NCBI GenBank assembly: GCA_944548615.1
Contig: OX155957.1
Span: 6,623,219-6,687,218, forward strand
From: Micropterix aruncella
Lineage: Eukaryota > Arthropoda > Insecta > Lepidoptera > Micropterigidae
Direction: 5' to 3'
DNA: 64,000 nucleotides
Shown: piece after piece, positions 1-10,997 of the stretch
Numbering within the stretch: the stretch's first letter is position 1
How the letters are laid out: every line of letters begins with the position of its first letter
Notes under the pieces: model-generated
Seen by the model: only the letters and a program-made list of their open reading frames with translations
The model's database searches: none
Told to the model about the DNA's origin: nothing
Program-made: the position numbers and the translations under genes

Positions 1-289
1 TCTTTGGAGAGTCGATGCATTTTTCTATTTCTTGATTGTTGATTGATACAAACTATCTTTTAAAACTTATTAAATGCTATCGATCTTAACTTATTAAATG
101 ATAGCGATCCTTATTAAATGTACTTTATGTAGCACTCTTTGGATGCTTTCTATTTTTTTTTTGTTTTCATATATTTTCGTTATTGAATTGCTGATTCTCT
201 ATGTTTTCTCATTATTTCTGTTTATTTTTATATTTCTAGTTTTTATGTCTTTGTTATTTATGAATTTCTATGTTTTTTTTCAATATTAG

Positions 290-430
290 TTTTTTATAGA
301 CTTTTTTATAATTTGAAATGTAATTTTATTTGTAGACATACCAATTTTATTTGATATGTAATTTCTATACCCAGATCGGGTTATTGAAAATATTTTTTTC
401 TTATTTCTTATTTCTTATTTCTTACGTAGT
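290..430 (+). repeat. LINE 3' end with (TTTCTTA)n tail
   Basis: The sequence ends in about four copies of TTTCTTA at 398-426. The preceding stretch, including the segment around ACCCAGATCGGGTT, recurs in reverse complement at 36450-36620, where it carries the matching TAAGAAA tail. A dispersed sequence with a fixed short-repeat tail is typical of a non-LTR retrotransposon 3' end. No coding sequence is left in this copy. The 290 bases before it are AT-rich and show nothing recognisable. Confidence 0.5.
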
Positions 431-822
431 GGTGATACGGTGTCTACCGAATCTATCGTGTACCACGGCATCCTTTGCCTGGCTGTTCACCCGGTATCGG
501 GTAGCCGATTGGTCGTTTCAAGGGCAGTTGTTGTAAAGTTAATAACTACCCCCGGTCTGTAGAAAACAATACTGTTTCCAGACTCCCCCGGCTGTCGATA
601 GGAATGTACAATCGATTGTCTGACGCCGCACGGTGCGCAAACCGTCCACAACCGTCCGAAGGTTGACTCCTACGGGAAACTGGCCCGCAGGCCAGAGTCC
701 TATCCGGGCACACGCTTTTGCATGGAGGCCGCCGGATGGGTGTTGACCCGTGCGTCTTGCCGACCCTACACTTTGGTATTAGTGGCCAAACTGAAACAAC
801 GCCCATTAGCTCCCAAAGTACA
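431..822 (+). repeat. Dispersed repeat family R1, copy 1
   Basis: This GC-richer block is shared with 10088-10352 (plus strand) and 45797-46130 (minus strand). Shared landmarks are ACAATCGATTG, CTGACGCCGCACGG, GGTTGACTCCTA and GGCCAAACTG. The long open frame on its minus strand is not conserved between copies, so it is not a gene. It resembles the non-coding part of a retroelement, but I cannot name the family. Confidence 0.6.
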
Positions 823-1096
823 CCTAAAAATATAAGTATATAAATCGGTCATACTACCAGCAACCTACTAGAAAGAATTGTAATGATAGCTATCGCTATT
901 TTGCCAGCTTCGGAGATATTCTTCTTTACCTTGGCTATATAATTTTTAGTTTATTTAATTTTTAATTTTAGTTTATTTTTATCGCATAACATGTTGTTCC
1001 ACTGCGTTAAGGTTAGCTGTAAGATATTTCTTTTAGGCAATAAGCTCGCCTTTTGGTTTAAGCAAATAAAGCGTTTAATTATTATTATTATTATTA
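823..1096 (+). repeat. LINE 3' end with (ATT)n tail
   Basis: This AT-rich stretch ends in AATAAAGCGTTTAATTATT followed by an (ATT)n run to about 1096. An AATAAA-like signal plus a trinucleotide tail is typical of the 3' end of an insect RTE- or CR1-type LINE. No coding sequence remains. Confidence 0.4.
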
Positions 1097-2190
1097 CTCC
1101 ATATTGCTTCATTAATGTCAAAACTATGGTTTTGACATCAATGAAGTTTTATTGACAGCAGGTGATGATCCACCGCTTAAAATGCGAAAAACAAATCACA
1201 AAATATCAAAGCGAAAAGTCGAGTTTCGTGCGTTTAAATAAACATTTCCGTTTTATAGCACATTTCGCATTTGCATCAACTCGATATTTCTCGATGGATA
1301 GTTCGCTCCCACAGATTGAATGGAGAAAGCCGTCCGTCCGCTCGCATGTGAAGCATTCCCGTTGAGGAAAATGCCAAGATCGTTATGGGAGCATGCCAGC
1401 CGAGCCAACGAGCTAGTATTGCACCGGTTAATATACATGCATACATAAGTTGCCCGAGCGACAACGATGCGAGAAGATACCAGTACTTGACAATATGTAT
1501 ATCCGCAGATTTGTATAGTCGCTTCTCTACATATTATAAAATGCAACGAATGTCTGTCTGTAAGATTGTTATTACACAACTGCCAAAAAAAGAGTGTAAT
1601 GTGTTCAGGGTTCATCTATGTATTTTATTTATTTAAGAATTAATTACTATAAAACATTGATTAGCTTACAAAAATAACAGAAACCGAATGGCAAAACTTT
1701 AACCTTTTGCTTATTTGTTTCTGTCACCCAACTGGGACTAGCCCGTTCTAGGGTGGACAGGACTCCAATATTACAATCAAGTTTGCTTGAAATGTACAAG
1801 TTGCTTACAAATGTACAAGTTTTAGTAAAAAGCTAATGACACTAAATTGCCCTAAAATGTGGTCCTCAGAATAAAAATAAAAAAAATATATAATTAAAAA
1901 AATATATAAAACAATATAATAAATAAAATGCAATTCCAATATTTAATCGGCAATAAATATAATATATAATTCGATTAAGTAATAAAAATAAAGTTATATG
2001 TGAGAAAAGAAAGAAACAGTCATTAATATTTAATATATGTTAAGTAATATAGGATTTAATATAAAAATACCTTGTCTAAAAAGTATAATTCATTGTCAAA
2101 GTCAAATAATTTTTGGTAGTTAGTTGAAGGTTAAAATATACTTAACATATATGTTTAAAAATATGTTAATTATTTGTGCACCTAAGTTTT
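1097..2190. other. No gene seen; contains a short dispersed repeat
   Basis: I see no supported gene here. A 45-50 bp segment at about 1572-1620 containing ATGTGTTCAGGGTTCATC recurs at 40755-40803 (plus) and 56369-56412 (minus), so it is a dispersed repeat. Bases 1860-2190 are AT-rich and probably form the untranslated tail of the LINE fragment that follows on the minus strand. Confidence 0.5.
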
Positions 2191-2191
2191 A

Positions 2192-2764
2192 TTATACTAT
2201 TATTTCTAACATTTGATGTATGGTTAGTCTGTCATGATTCGATAACCATTTGTTTAATTTATTTTTGAATTCCCTAAATGTCAAATTCATTTTTATTTCC
2301 ATATTGATCAGATTGTAAAATCTCGGCGCTATGAAAGAGTAATGTCTTTGTCCAAATGATGTTTTCCTTCTGGGTATTATTAAGCTATTTTCTAAAACTT
2401 GTCTCGTTGGTCGCCGGTTCTGAATTATTCCTAAATTTGAGTTATTGTCCAAAAATAGCCTTAAGAGGGAAGTTTTTAGAAAAAGTTGCCTACAATCAAG
2501 AACTTTAGCTTCCTTATAAAGTTCATTAGTGGGATGGCGGTATGGTCTACGTAGAATAATTTTTAATATAAATTTCTGCGCAACCTGCAATGGCTCTAGT
2601 AGGGTTTTACCACATCCACCCCATCCAATTATGCCGTAAGTAATAAGCGATTCACATAAAGCATAATAAACATGTTTTAGTGTTTTGGAATCCAGAATAT
2701 TCCTCAGTTCTTTGAAAACATATCCAAGGATTCGCACCTTCCCTATATTATAGGCTACTCCCAT
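2192..2764 (-). pseudogene. LINE reverse transcriptase C-terminal fragment
   Basis: This is a roughly 190-residue open frame on the minus strand. It matches the region after the catalytic core of Jockey/CR1-type LINE polymerases: a segment like LCESLITYGIIGWGG, then QVAQKFILKIILRRPY, then RHYSFIAPRFYNLI, and a final short helix before the stop. In the family these residues form the thumb and C-terminal region. The catalytic YADD box and the endonuclease are absent, so the copy is 5'-truncated and cannot move by itself. The exact clade is uncertain. Confidence 0.8.
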
Positions 2765-2770
2765 AGATCA

Positions 2771-4113
2771 AAATCGGTCTAGTGGTTACAGAGCAGAGCA
2801 TAGAAGAAACACTGATTTATCGACGTGAATATTACAGCATCAGGGCCGGAATTATGAAGCAACGATACGATATACGACTGTCGTCACTAGACGATATTTG
2901 CGATTCTCTGAAAGATTCTCGACGATATTTGCGATTCTCTCGCGTAACGTATCGCCTTCGAATTCCCCAGCTGTTTTAACAGCTGGAGACCACAGGGGTA
3001 GAACAATTAAAGTTCATTTTAACAGAGACGTGTGCGAAAATAAAAATGCGTGAATCTTAACAGATCTATTGCGCACATTGAAAGGTTAAAGTTATCAGTC
3101 CGCTCGTGGTGCATCTTGACCTTCTGGGTTGCAAATTGAGTATTGCTCCATATCACCTTCTGCAACCTTGAAAATTGAAGCAACTGAAATGACGCAACCC
3201 TCAAAGTGGTCGTTCTCGCAAGAGATCAACTTTCTTCAGTCGGCGGCGAGCGATCGCGTAATGGCTCAAACGCACAAAAAGCCCATTAACTGGTTCAACG
3301 CGCAAAGTGCCACCATTTGTACGGCCGGCGCACGTGCCTGCATATGCATGAGAGATTTCATGACACACGCCAAGACCGGTAAACCTAGACACACTGATAT
3401 TAAATCGAGATCAATGACAGGCATACGTGATGGCGGTCGAAGCGCACGTACGCCTATGCGGTGCGCCGATCAAGGTTTGAATTTTCAGAGAACGCAAAAA
3501 ATAGGTAGATATGTACCTACATGAAGAACCATGAAGAAAAAATATTAAAGTTGTGATAACTGTGAAGGCAAGGTTCAAAAAAATATATGTTTTTTGTAAA
3601 AGTATTTAAATTAGAAATGAGGATTCATGTATCAACTATGACCGCGAGACTTCATGGCAAAACCAGCCCGATTTCACTACCTTTGTAGTGGAATCGGGAT
3701 GTGGAAGTTTTACGCCTCTTAAGGCAGAAAACGTGTTAGAAATACATACCTTAGAATTTAGATGTCTACAACTTCAGAATACGAAACGTCAGGGCCAAAT
3801 GTGCATAGCGATCGAGGTACTCGACCACCTTGAACCGAATGAGACAGATAGAACACAAATTTGAAAAACTTTCATGATATAATAAACACATATAAAATGC
3901 TATGTAATATATACAAGCATACAAGCATTAGCAAGAATACAAGCATACAAAAATACATGCAAACATCTGCAATAAACGTATTCTTACATCTAACTCAATT
4001 ACTCCATTAAGCCTACGTACAGGCGAGGCTTAGTTAGAATGGCTAAGCTATACAAATAATTTTACTTATTCATGATTTATTATTATATAACTAGGTATAT
4101 AATATATGGGTAA
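2771..4113. other. No gene recognised
   Basis: An open frame of 131 codons at 3129-3524 has no recognisable domain and its codon use does not look selected. Bases 3885-3990 carry short irregular repeats of ACAAGCAT type. I see nothing else that can be supported. Confidence 0.4.
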
Positions 4114-4500
4114 TACAGGATGAGTTTTAATTAACTGGCATCCCTCAAGGGGGTGATGAATCAGTACGAGCAAACACGCAACTTTTGATTTAAAAAAATT
4201 TAAAAAAATTTAAAAAAAATTTTTTAAGTTTCAAGTACTTGACTGTTAAATAAAAGTTTGACAAGCGTTTTGATAGCATGACAATGCGTAGAATATTGCT
4301 AATAAACAATAATAGCGACATTTTACCTACCGCTATATGGCGCATCGTGCTCAGCGCTTTTTATACTATTTTTAAATAAATTAAAATTTTCCAAATTTAA
4401 AAGAAGAGAAAAAAAATCATCCCGATTTTTTTGTTAGAAGTCGCTTATATGCTCGTACGATTCACCTCTTCAAAGGTGCCGGTTGATTAAAACTCACTCG
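4114..4500. mobile_element. TA-flanked ~380 bp foldback MITE, copy A
   Basis: The left end TACAGGATGAGTTTTAATTA and the right end GATTAAAACTCAC form terminal inverted repeats. Next to them lie ATCAGTACGAG and its complement CTCGTACGATT. The centre holds the diagnostic ATATTGCTAATAAACAATA palindrome and the segment TACCGCTATATGGCGCATCG. Homologous copies are at 15095-15479, 32471-32850 and 58937-59312. The right end is slightly eroded, so no clean TA duplication is visible here. Confidence 0.75.
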
Positions 4501-5081
4501 CGTTAGGTAAGTAATATAATATATTACCTGCACGATGTACCTGTATTTTATACCTATATATTCATACACCATCGTCCAACTTTTCTTTTCTGCCTTTCTC
4601 AGCGGCTTTATATTTTTTTTAATCTATTTTCTTATCTAAATGTGCTAATATTTCGCGCAGGAAACGATTATCGTCCGAATGTTTTTTCTCTGTATAAGTA
4701 CGAATATTTTAGTAAGTAACACGCTAGATTTTTGTATACCTACGCTGTATAATTTCCGAAATGATTAAATAAATAAATAAAATCTTACGCATTGCAGATG
4801 ACATCGTCATCGATACCTAAACTGAAAGGTTTAAAGGAATCACTAATAATGAGTACGTCACATCTGACGATATAACCACTTTTTTTATCAGAGAAAGTTC
4901 TCCAAAAACTCGATTTTATTACTTTCCTGTTTACGGAAAGTATTGTGGACGCACTTCTGTGTGTCTGTCTGTGTGTATTCTCCAAAGATAGCGCCGAAAC
5001 GCTTCATCCGATTGACCTGAAATTTGGCATACAGGCATCATTTGGTCATGGCATTAGCCGAAAAGATTGTGGTTGGAATCC

Positions 5082-5260
5082 GTCCACCCAGGGTTGGCTC
5101 CCGAAGAGCGAACCCTTCAGTGGTCAACAGCAGAGACCCAAAATTTTGTATACGCATTCAATTATGATAGCAGCTTCCAAGTTTCACCATGACATGGTTG
5201 ATGGACTCTGGGTTGGCTCTCGACGAGGGAACTCCTCAACGGTCAACAGCAGAGACAAAA
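5082..5260 (+). repeat. ~130 bp minisatellite units
   Basis: Two diverged units start GGGTTGGCTCCCGA or GGGTTGGCTCTCGACGA and continue through AACTCCTCAACGGTCAACAG. The first also has AATTTTGTATACGCATTCAA and TTTCACCATGACATGG. Two more units of the same family lie at 53388-53622 inside another element, so this minisatellite travels within a transposable element. Confidence 0.65.
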
Positions 5261-5261
5261 C

Positions 5262-5356
5262 TCGAAAAGTCGTATAGTCAAAAAGTCGAAAAGTCGAAAA
5301 GTCAAAAGTCGAAGAAGTTGAAAAAGTCGGAAAAGTCGGAAAGTCGAAGTCGAAGA
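5262..5356 (+). repeat. (GTCGAAAA)n minisatellite
   Basis: About ten degenerate copies of an 8-9 bp unit GTCGAAAA(A). The same motif forms an independent array at 54330-54525 inside a Helitron. Confidence 0.75.
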
Positions 5357-6141
5357 TTTTGATTTTGATTTCGATTATCGAGGGTTAAAGAGCTAGGCGA
5401 GGCTAGGCTGGGGGTGGAAGGGTTATGGTAGGATTTATGATATTAATATTCAGATTAATTAAGTTCTTAGCTACTTTACAGGAAATTCTTGGGATAAAAA
5501 CCGATTTTTTTAACTGTTGACCCCGAGGGCATGTGGGGCCCTCCTCTACCCTTGTCTAGTTGCCCATGCGCGTTTATCCATAGCATAGCAGACTTATGGC
5601 TTCGAAGCGTTGCCATAGTGATATATACGCGTTGCCATAGTGATATATGTACGTGTCTCCGTGAATGCGCGACTAGACAAGGATGGAGGGGGTAGTATAT
5701 GCTGCTGTTTCTTTATATTCGGCTGATGCATTCTCAGGCTGGTCACGGGTCTAGTAGTTATATGTCAATGCATCTGACGATATAACCACTTTTTTTATCA
5801 GAGAAAGTGCTCCAAAAACTCGATTTTATTTTTAACTGCCGACTACAGAGCAAATATACTACTATAGCGATAATAAACGGAGCTGGCTGCGGTAAGAATG
5901 CATGACCATAGTAAAAACTGAAAGTTGTCCGGCAACATTGTTATGAGCTGGCTGTGTAATATAGCTTGCACTACCTGCCATTACCGCCACTTGTTGTAAG
6001 GTGCTGAGAGTTGACATTAAGTTTGCCTACCATTTAGGTGTCTACTCTGTATCGCTAGCTGAAAGCGATAGTGGGTTATCTTTAAAAAAAACTAGGTTTT
6101 GAGGAATGCATTTTTAGTTTTTTAAAAAACATTTTTATATA

Positions 6142-6597
6142 TTAGTTTTAAATTGTTCAATGCTTTGCCATCATCAACGAAAAGACTTGAGATGGCAGCA
6201 TATAAAATCTGCTTGAAAAATCAGTTAGTCAAACATGCCCTTTACAAACTGGACGACTTTTATGATATTGCGTCCACAATTGCTTGATTATAAATAACCA
6301 TATTATGACTATACTTTCGAACTAAGTTTTAGATTTTATTGACATTGTTTTTAATTACGCATGTTTCAGAATTTTTCTTTTTATGGTATTGATTATTATT
6401 TGTTTGATTATTGATTATTTTGTAAATTTGACTATTTTTAAGTAATCACCTCTGATTACAATTATTTTTTTTCCTTTTAATTAATCAAAGCGGTTTTATC
6501 ATCCGGTAAATTATGATTGTAAAATTTGACATGTTCCTCAGTATTGTGAAATGCTTTTATGGAATGAATAAATGATGATGATGATGATGATGATGAG
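6142..6597 (+). pseudogene. LINE 3' end: pol C-terminus, 3' UTR and (TGA)n tail
   Basis: Reading from about 6155, the plus strand encodes LFNALPSSTKRLEM followed by AAYKICLKNQLV and LYKLDDFYD, then a stop at about 6284. That spacing matches the last 40 residues of insect LINE polymerases, which often end in a YxxDEF-like motif. An untranslated stretch follows, ending in AATGAATAAATGATGATG, which gives a (TGA)n tail to 6597. The 5' part is missing. Confidence 0.6.
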
Positions 6598-7302
6598 TTT
6601 TGCTTAATTTCTAACTTTATTATACATTTTTAGTTTAAATTCAAATCATGATTTTGTAACCCATATTCTTGCTTTAAACGTTTTGAAAATTGTAAACCTT
6701 AAATTTTATGGTTTATTAAAAAAAACTGAAAAATCGAGAAATGATCCACTGTTGCATTAAGCTCTGGCTTAATAATCATGTCAGTGAGGTGGATTTTCTT
6801 AAAGTTAACTTAAAATATAATAATGGGTTGTGTTTCAAATTGCATAAATAACTCAGTCTTGCCTTTCGTCTTTTGCATGTGTTCAAAATTGCATAAATGA
6901 CTCAAAAATTTAATTTTTTTTAGAAGTTGACATTGAGCGGATAAAACTGATCTGTGTTGCCTTACGAAAACCTAACATTCAACACAGAGTTGTCGTAATA
7001 AGGTCGTAATAAACTTTTTTAAGAAAGTTTCGTCGAAAGAGCTCGTCGTACTCGACATTTCTGTATACTAAAATCGACTTTGGGCAGATAACCTATCGAT
7101 TTCACCTAGCGATATAGTTTGTCTGTTTATTCTTGGCAAAAAAATAGTTATTTTGTCTGTTCGTATACCTAATTGGGCTGTCACAGCAACTTACCATTCC
7201 CTGGACAATACGACGTATGATCTTGTTATTATTGTGGAGCTTTAAGAAGGCGATATCTGGGACCCATTTCTGGGTTTCTGCCATTTTTACTACACACATC
7301 TT
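6598..7302. other. No gene recognised
   Basis: AT-rich sequence. ATTGCATAAATGACTCA-like segments occur twice (6839-6855 and 6890-6905), and AGTTGTCGTAATAAGGTCGTAATAA is a small local duplication. I see no coding exon. Confidence 0.4.
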
Positions 7303-7561
7303 TTTTTAGGGTGCCTCTCCAACTAGTGAAGGTTGGCAGTCAGCTTTGCATACTTCTTTTTGCCCTTCGCCAGGCAAAACAATTCGGAGGCACTCGTAGA
7401 CCCGGTCCATTCTCGGATGTTTCGAAGCCAAGATTTCCGTTTACGGCCTGTCTCCCCTTCCCTGCAACTTTTCCCATCATAATGAGTTGCAGGAGTTCGT
7501 ACCTGTCGTGCCTAAGCACGTGACCCAGGTATGCATCTTTGCACTGTTTGATGGTCGACAC
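7303..7561 (-). pseudogene. RTE-like LINE pol C-terminal fragment (frameshifted)
   Basis: The minus strand encodes DAYLGHVLRHDRYELLQLI and MMGKVAGK. In a second frame it continues GRKRKSWLRNIREWTG, SASELFCLAKGKKKYAKL and a stop at 7323-7325. Together these are the familiar C-terminal tail of insect RTE-type reverse transcriptases. One frameshift lies near 7450. A short A run at about 7304-7310 (minus sense) is the probable tail. It ends roughly 260 bp upstream of the cuticle gene exon. Confidence 0.75.
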
Positions 7562-7825
7562 GCCGTAGAACTGCTTTATTTGTGACTTTATGAGTTCAAG
7601 TTTTCGACATCATACGTCTGTATGCCCACCTCTCGAATGCTTCTATACGCGCGTAACGAAAACTACACGCATTTAACGTAACGTATCCTTCTACTCTGCT
7701 CCCCCGCATCTTTTTCCCTCAACGCCTTGCCGCGTTAGAGTGCGCTTACTATTCTATCTCGGTATAGGTACAGTGCTCAAGCGCTTCAGAGAGCTGAAGA
7801 CGAAATCAAAATTAACTTGAAATTT

Positions 7826-9082
7826 ATGATATTGTTTCAGGTGGTGATAGCATGCTCATATTCAGCATGGGCCCAGTTCGATGACAGTCCGATACCACTG
7901 CGATTAGCAGTCTCGGGATCAGTCCCGATCCAGCAGCAACGCCCGACCGGCTTCAGACAAGCCCGCATCCACCAGCAGCAGCCGTCATCACACGAGCAAG
8001 GTCAAATCAGACTTCGGCGACCGGGCGCCGTGAGGGGACCATCGTACAAATCCGTGGACGCGTCGCAGACCAAGTCGCTGTTGCAATCCCTCGAAGACAG
8101 CTCGAAACCGGTGACGGAAGAAGCCGACGACAACAAATTGGGATCTTCGCCGTCCCCGCTGTTCGGCCCGAATCTGTCGCTGTTCAACCAGCGGCCGCAG
8201 TTGTCTCTGCACGATCTGGAAGACGATGATTTTCCGTCATTCCTCTCGAATCCGACGTCGACGTCGGCGAGGCCACAGTTAAACCTACAGACGTTCTTTA
8301 ACACAGAAGCGTTGATACCGGACAAATTAGAGCTTGAACCGAAGCCTCAGCAGATTCTGAAGCCGTCGACTCCCAATTCGATCCCGCAGTCGCCCATTTA
8401 CAAGCAACCGCAACAGAACTATCAGCAACAACTGAGACCGGTGGAACACGCGAGGCCGGTAGAGCATTCGAGACCTGTTGAATATTCTAGACCGGAACCG
8501 CAACGGCCGCAGCCAGCCAGGATCCAACCGCTATCCCACAGGCCGAGCAGACCGCAATACCGACCGGACCCGAAAGACTCCGAAGAAGAAGAAGACGATG
8601 AGCCTATCCAGCCAGTTCGGCAATACAACAGAGCTCCTGAACACGCGCCTCGTCCTCAAGTGAAGACTCAAGTCAGGCCCGCCCAGCAGCCGGCCCCGCA
8701 GAGATACAACCATTCGAACCGCGAGAAGAAACCCGTCGCGCAAACGCTGCGGAAATACAAAGACGAGAACGAAGATGGCAGCATCACGTGGGGATACGAG
8801 AACGATGACGGCTCGTACAAAAAAGAGACAATCGGCATCGACTGCGTGACAAGAGGAGAATACGGCTACGTCGATCCAGACGGCCTCGAACGCAAATACG
8901 CCTACGAGACGGGAATCCCCTGCGACAAAACCCAGCCTCAGCAAGAAGAGAAGGGCTTCATCGACTACCACGAGAACAAGGCCGTTCTCCCGAACGGGGT
9001 CGTCATCGACCTGGAGGCGATGGGCAGGAAAAAGTCGAAACGGCCTTTCAGGGCCGCCCAAAATGCCCAAATAAAATACTAG
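7826..9082 (+). CDS. Cuticular protein, Pro/Gln-rich with cysteine-bearing RR-like chitin-binding domain
   Basis: This is a predicted secreted structural protein of the exoskeleton, about 418 residues long. Residues 4-17 are hydrophobic and end SAWAQ, which fits a signal peptide cleaved before FDDS. The middle is rich in Pro, Gln, Ser and Arg, with a short repeat of VEHARP/VEHSRP/VEYSRP type at about residues 208-224. At about residues 308-369 lies a Rebers-Riddiford-like (chitin_bind_4) region: DENEDGSITWGYENDDGSY, then GEYGYVDPDG and YETGIPC. The two cysteines (IDC and IPC) are unusual for RR domains and, from memory, recall the Drosophila Cpr97E type. An intron acceptor TTGTTTCAG precedes GTGGTG at 7841. 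The true start is therefore probably a short upstream exon, with the ATG at 7826 lying in the intron; either reading gives the same mature protein. Antisense open frames here are codon-bias shadows. Confidence 0.88.
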   Translation: MILFQVVIACSYSAWAQFDDSPIPLRLAVSGSVPIQQQRPTGFRQARIHQQQPSSHEQGQIRLRRPGAVRGPSYKSVDASQTKSLLQSLEDSSKPVTEEADDNKLGSSPSPLFGPNLSLFNQRPQLSLHDLEDDDFPSFLSNPTSTSARPQLNLQTFFNTEALIPDKLELEPKPQQILKPSTPNSIPQSPIYKQPQQNYQQQLRPVEHARPVEHSRPVEYSRPEPQRPQPARIQPLSHRPSRPQYRPDPKDSEEEEDDEPIQPVRQYNRAPEHAPRPQVKTQVRPAQQPAPQRYNHSNREKKPVAQTLRKYKDENEDGSITWGYENDDGSYKKETIGIDCVTRGEYGYVDPDGLERKYAYETGIPCDKTQPQQEEKGFIDYHENKAVLPNGVVIDLEAMGRKKSKRPFRAAQNAQIKY

Positions 9083-9480
9083 ACTAGGTCATTTTTAAAA
9101 GCGCCATATTCGGGTGACGTTATTTATATTGTTTATTTTAGACGTTTTTATTCGAAAAATCGTGGCTTCAGGGCCTCCAAAAATCGAGGCCCTGATGGTC
9201 CCGAGTGAAATTGATTAAAAATATCGATCTGCAGTGGGGCGTATTTAATATTTGTGATCACGGTCATTGTGGCTATGAAGAGACTTTTATGGTTTCTGTG
9301 AAAGAAATTGTATGAAAAAAATAAAAGAAATAAAAAAATACAGAGATATTTCATTTCATCATTTCAGTTGGTAAAAAGCATTGAATTGTATTCGTACCTA
9401 CGCATGATTTCATAACGCAGCAGCGCCGCCTCGAAAATATATTTGCTTTTCAAGAAATTATTTTGATAAAACATCCTAAA
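9083..9480 (+). other. 3' region of the cuticle gene
   Basis: AT-rich sequence after the stop codon. AATAAA motifs overlap the last codons and occur again at about 9317-9335 (ATAAAAGAAATAAAAAAAT), the likely polyadenylation region. No other coding signal is visible. Confidence 0.4.
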
Positions 9481-9770
9481 TTCATGAAATATTTAGCATG
9501 CGACATTTGTCCAACTTTGCTCGGTTTTGCATGTATGTATTCTTAATAATGAGGATTGCTGCCGCCGCGGCAGGTCCACCTCGCTCATGGAGGCGTCTTC
9601 TTCTTTTCTTTGTGGCAATTTCAGACTATTCTGGCAAAATACATTCAGGTGGGGCAATTCATGAAATATTTAGCATGCGACGTTTGTCTCTGTATCCTTA
9701 AATTGCAACCGCCGGTCCAACTCGCCCACGTCTTCTTCGTCTCTTTTCTTTGTAGCAATTTCAGGCAGTT
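9481..9770 (+). repeat. Two-copy tandem repeat, ~177 bp unit
   Basis: TTCATGAAATATTTAGCATG occurs at 9481 and again at about 9658. Both copies continue into TCTTTTCTTTGTRGCAATTT. The units have diverged between these anchors. Open frames here come from the repeat and are not conserved between the two copies. Confidence 0.6.
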
Positions 9771-10087
9771 TGGTTTCTGGTGATTTTATGCTAATATGGA
9801 TTTTTTCCTCGTTTTTCTCTGTTGATATTGAAAGTTTATTGATGATTGGAAAGTTTATTGATGACTACGGTCAGTATATCTAACTTTTTCCTTCTATTCT
9901 TTCTTTTTCTTTTTTTACCTTTCATGTGAAGTGAGCGACTCTCAGCGCGAGCCGTATGACGCTCACTTTACACCTCCCTGAGCGCCCTTTAGTGGGAGAA
10001 AAGGTGGCAGTAAAAATCCCTATTTGGCATGCTAAAATTATCACTTACTTTCATAATAAAAATCTACTGGTCAAAAGCGGTCTGGAT
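9771..10087. other. No gene seen
   Basis: Pyrimidine-rich stretch followed by GTGAGCGACTCTCAGCG and GCTCACTTTACAC. I see no recognisable feature. Confidence 0.4.
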
Positions 10088-10570
10088 TAGGTGACTACCG
10101 AATCTATCGCTGACCACGGCATTCTTTGCTCGGTTGTTCTTAGTCGTTTCAAGAGCAGTTGCCGTAAGGTTAACAACTACCCCCGCTCTATAGGAAACAA
10201 GGCCGTTTCCAGACTCCCCCAGCTAAGTCGGAATGCACAATCGATTGGCTGACGCCGCACGGTACGCAAACCGTCCAGGAGCGCCCGAAGGTTGACTCCT
10301 AGGGAAAACTGGCCCACAGGCCAGTCCTACCCGGGCTCGCACTTCTGGCTGGTAATGCTAGCAATGATGCCGCGGGCGCGGGCGAAAATGTGGCCCGTTT
10401 AGGAGCACCATTAGGAAACACATAAGATCATTTCTAGACCTCTCCGATTATTAGGCGGAGTTCACAGTCGATTGGCTGACTCCGCACGATGCACAAACTG
10501 AAAAAGAGCGCCCGATGGTCATTCCCCGAGGAACTGACGCACGTCGTGACAGGAAAAACAGTGTCCGTTC
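10088..10570 (+). repeat. Dispersed repeat family R1, copy 2
   Basis: Bases 10088-10352 align with 431-700 through ACCGAATCTATCG, AACTACCCCCG, GACGCCGCACGGTACG and AAGGTTGACTCCTAG. A second, more diverged partial copy follows at about 10434-10560, with GTCGATTGGCTGACTCCGC and CGATGCACAAACTG. Confidence 0.6.
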
Positions 10571-10989
10571 CAGGTTCGACTCTCTTCGAGGAGGCTACCG
10601 CGTGATGGTTGAACCGTGAGTTGAGCCGAATTTTCTCGACGCGATTCATGCCCGCGGTGGCCGCACTCAAATCGTGGCTGCAGCATCATCTGCGAGCTGC
10701 TAGTGGAACCGCGCGGGTCTCAGTCAGGTTTAGAACTCACAGCGGTTTTCACTCGCAGTTGCGAGCCAACAGCCTCCGTAGAACGCAGATTTGTATGTAA
10801 AATTGAGTCGCAACTTCACAATGCGATTTACGTCCGGGTCGGGCGCGGTTGCTCGGGCGGCTACGTGACCACGCAAACCGAATTTTGAACTAAAACAGTT
10901 GACCCGCACCCGCAATAACAGTATTATGATGGGCCCTATTTTCAGCGGTGAATTTCATAGCGGCTCCGTTTGTATTTATTTATATGGCT
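10571..10989. other. GC-rich stretch, no gene recognised
   Basis: CpG-rich sequence with short open frames on both strands. GCGGTTTTCACTCGCAGTTG-type segments recur weakly at 10735-10765 and 10805-10860. I found no domain. Confidence 0.35.
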
Positions 10990-10997
10990 ATCAAAGG

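Larger units (their letters stand above)
4857..5829. repeat. Segment bounded by 62 bp direct repeats
   Basis: About 62 bases (ATCTGACGATATAACCACTT onward) occur at 4860-4920 and again at 5769-5829 in the same orientation with one or two differences. Between them lie a LINE- or MITE-like stretch, two ~130 bp minisatellite units (5082-5260) and a GTCGAAAA array. The layout suggests a tandem duplication followed by insertion, or an insertion flanked by a long duplication. Confidence 0.6.

Noticed and set aside
546..806. 86-codon minus-strand frame and its counterparts at 10434-10670 and 46097-46330
   Set aside because: They lie in the R1/R2 dispersed repeats and the reading frame is not preserved between copies.
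8531..9070. 179-codon frame antisense to the cuticle gene
   Set aside because: Mirror of the biased codons of the cuticle protein; no domain.
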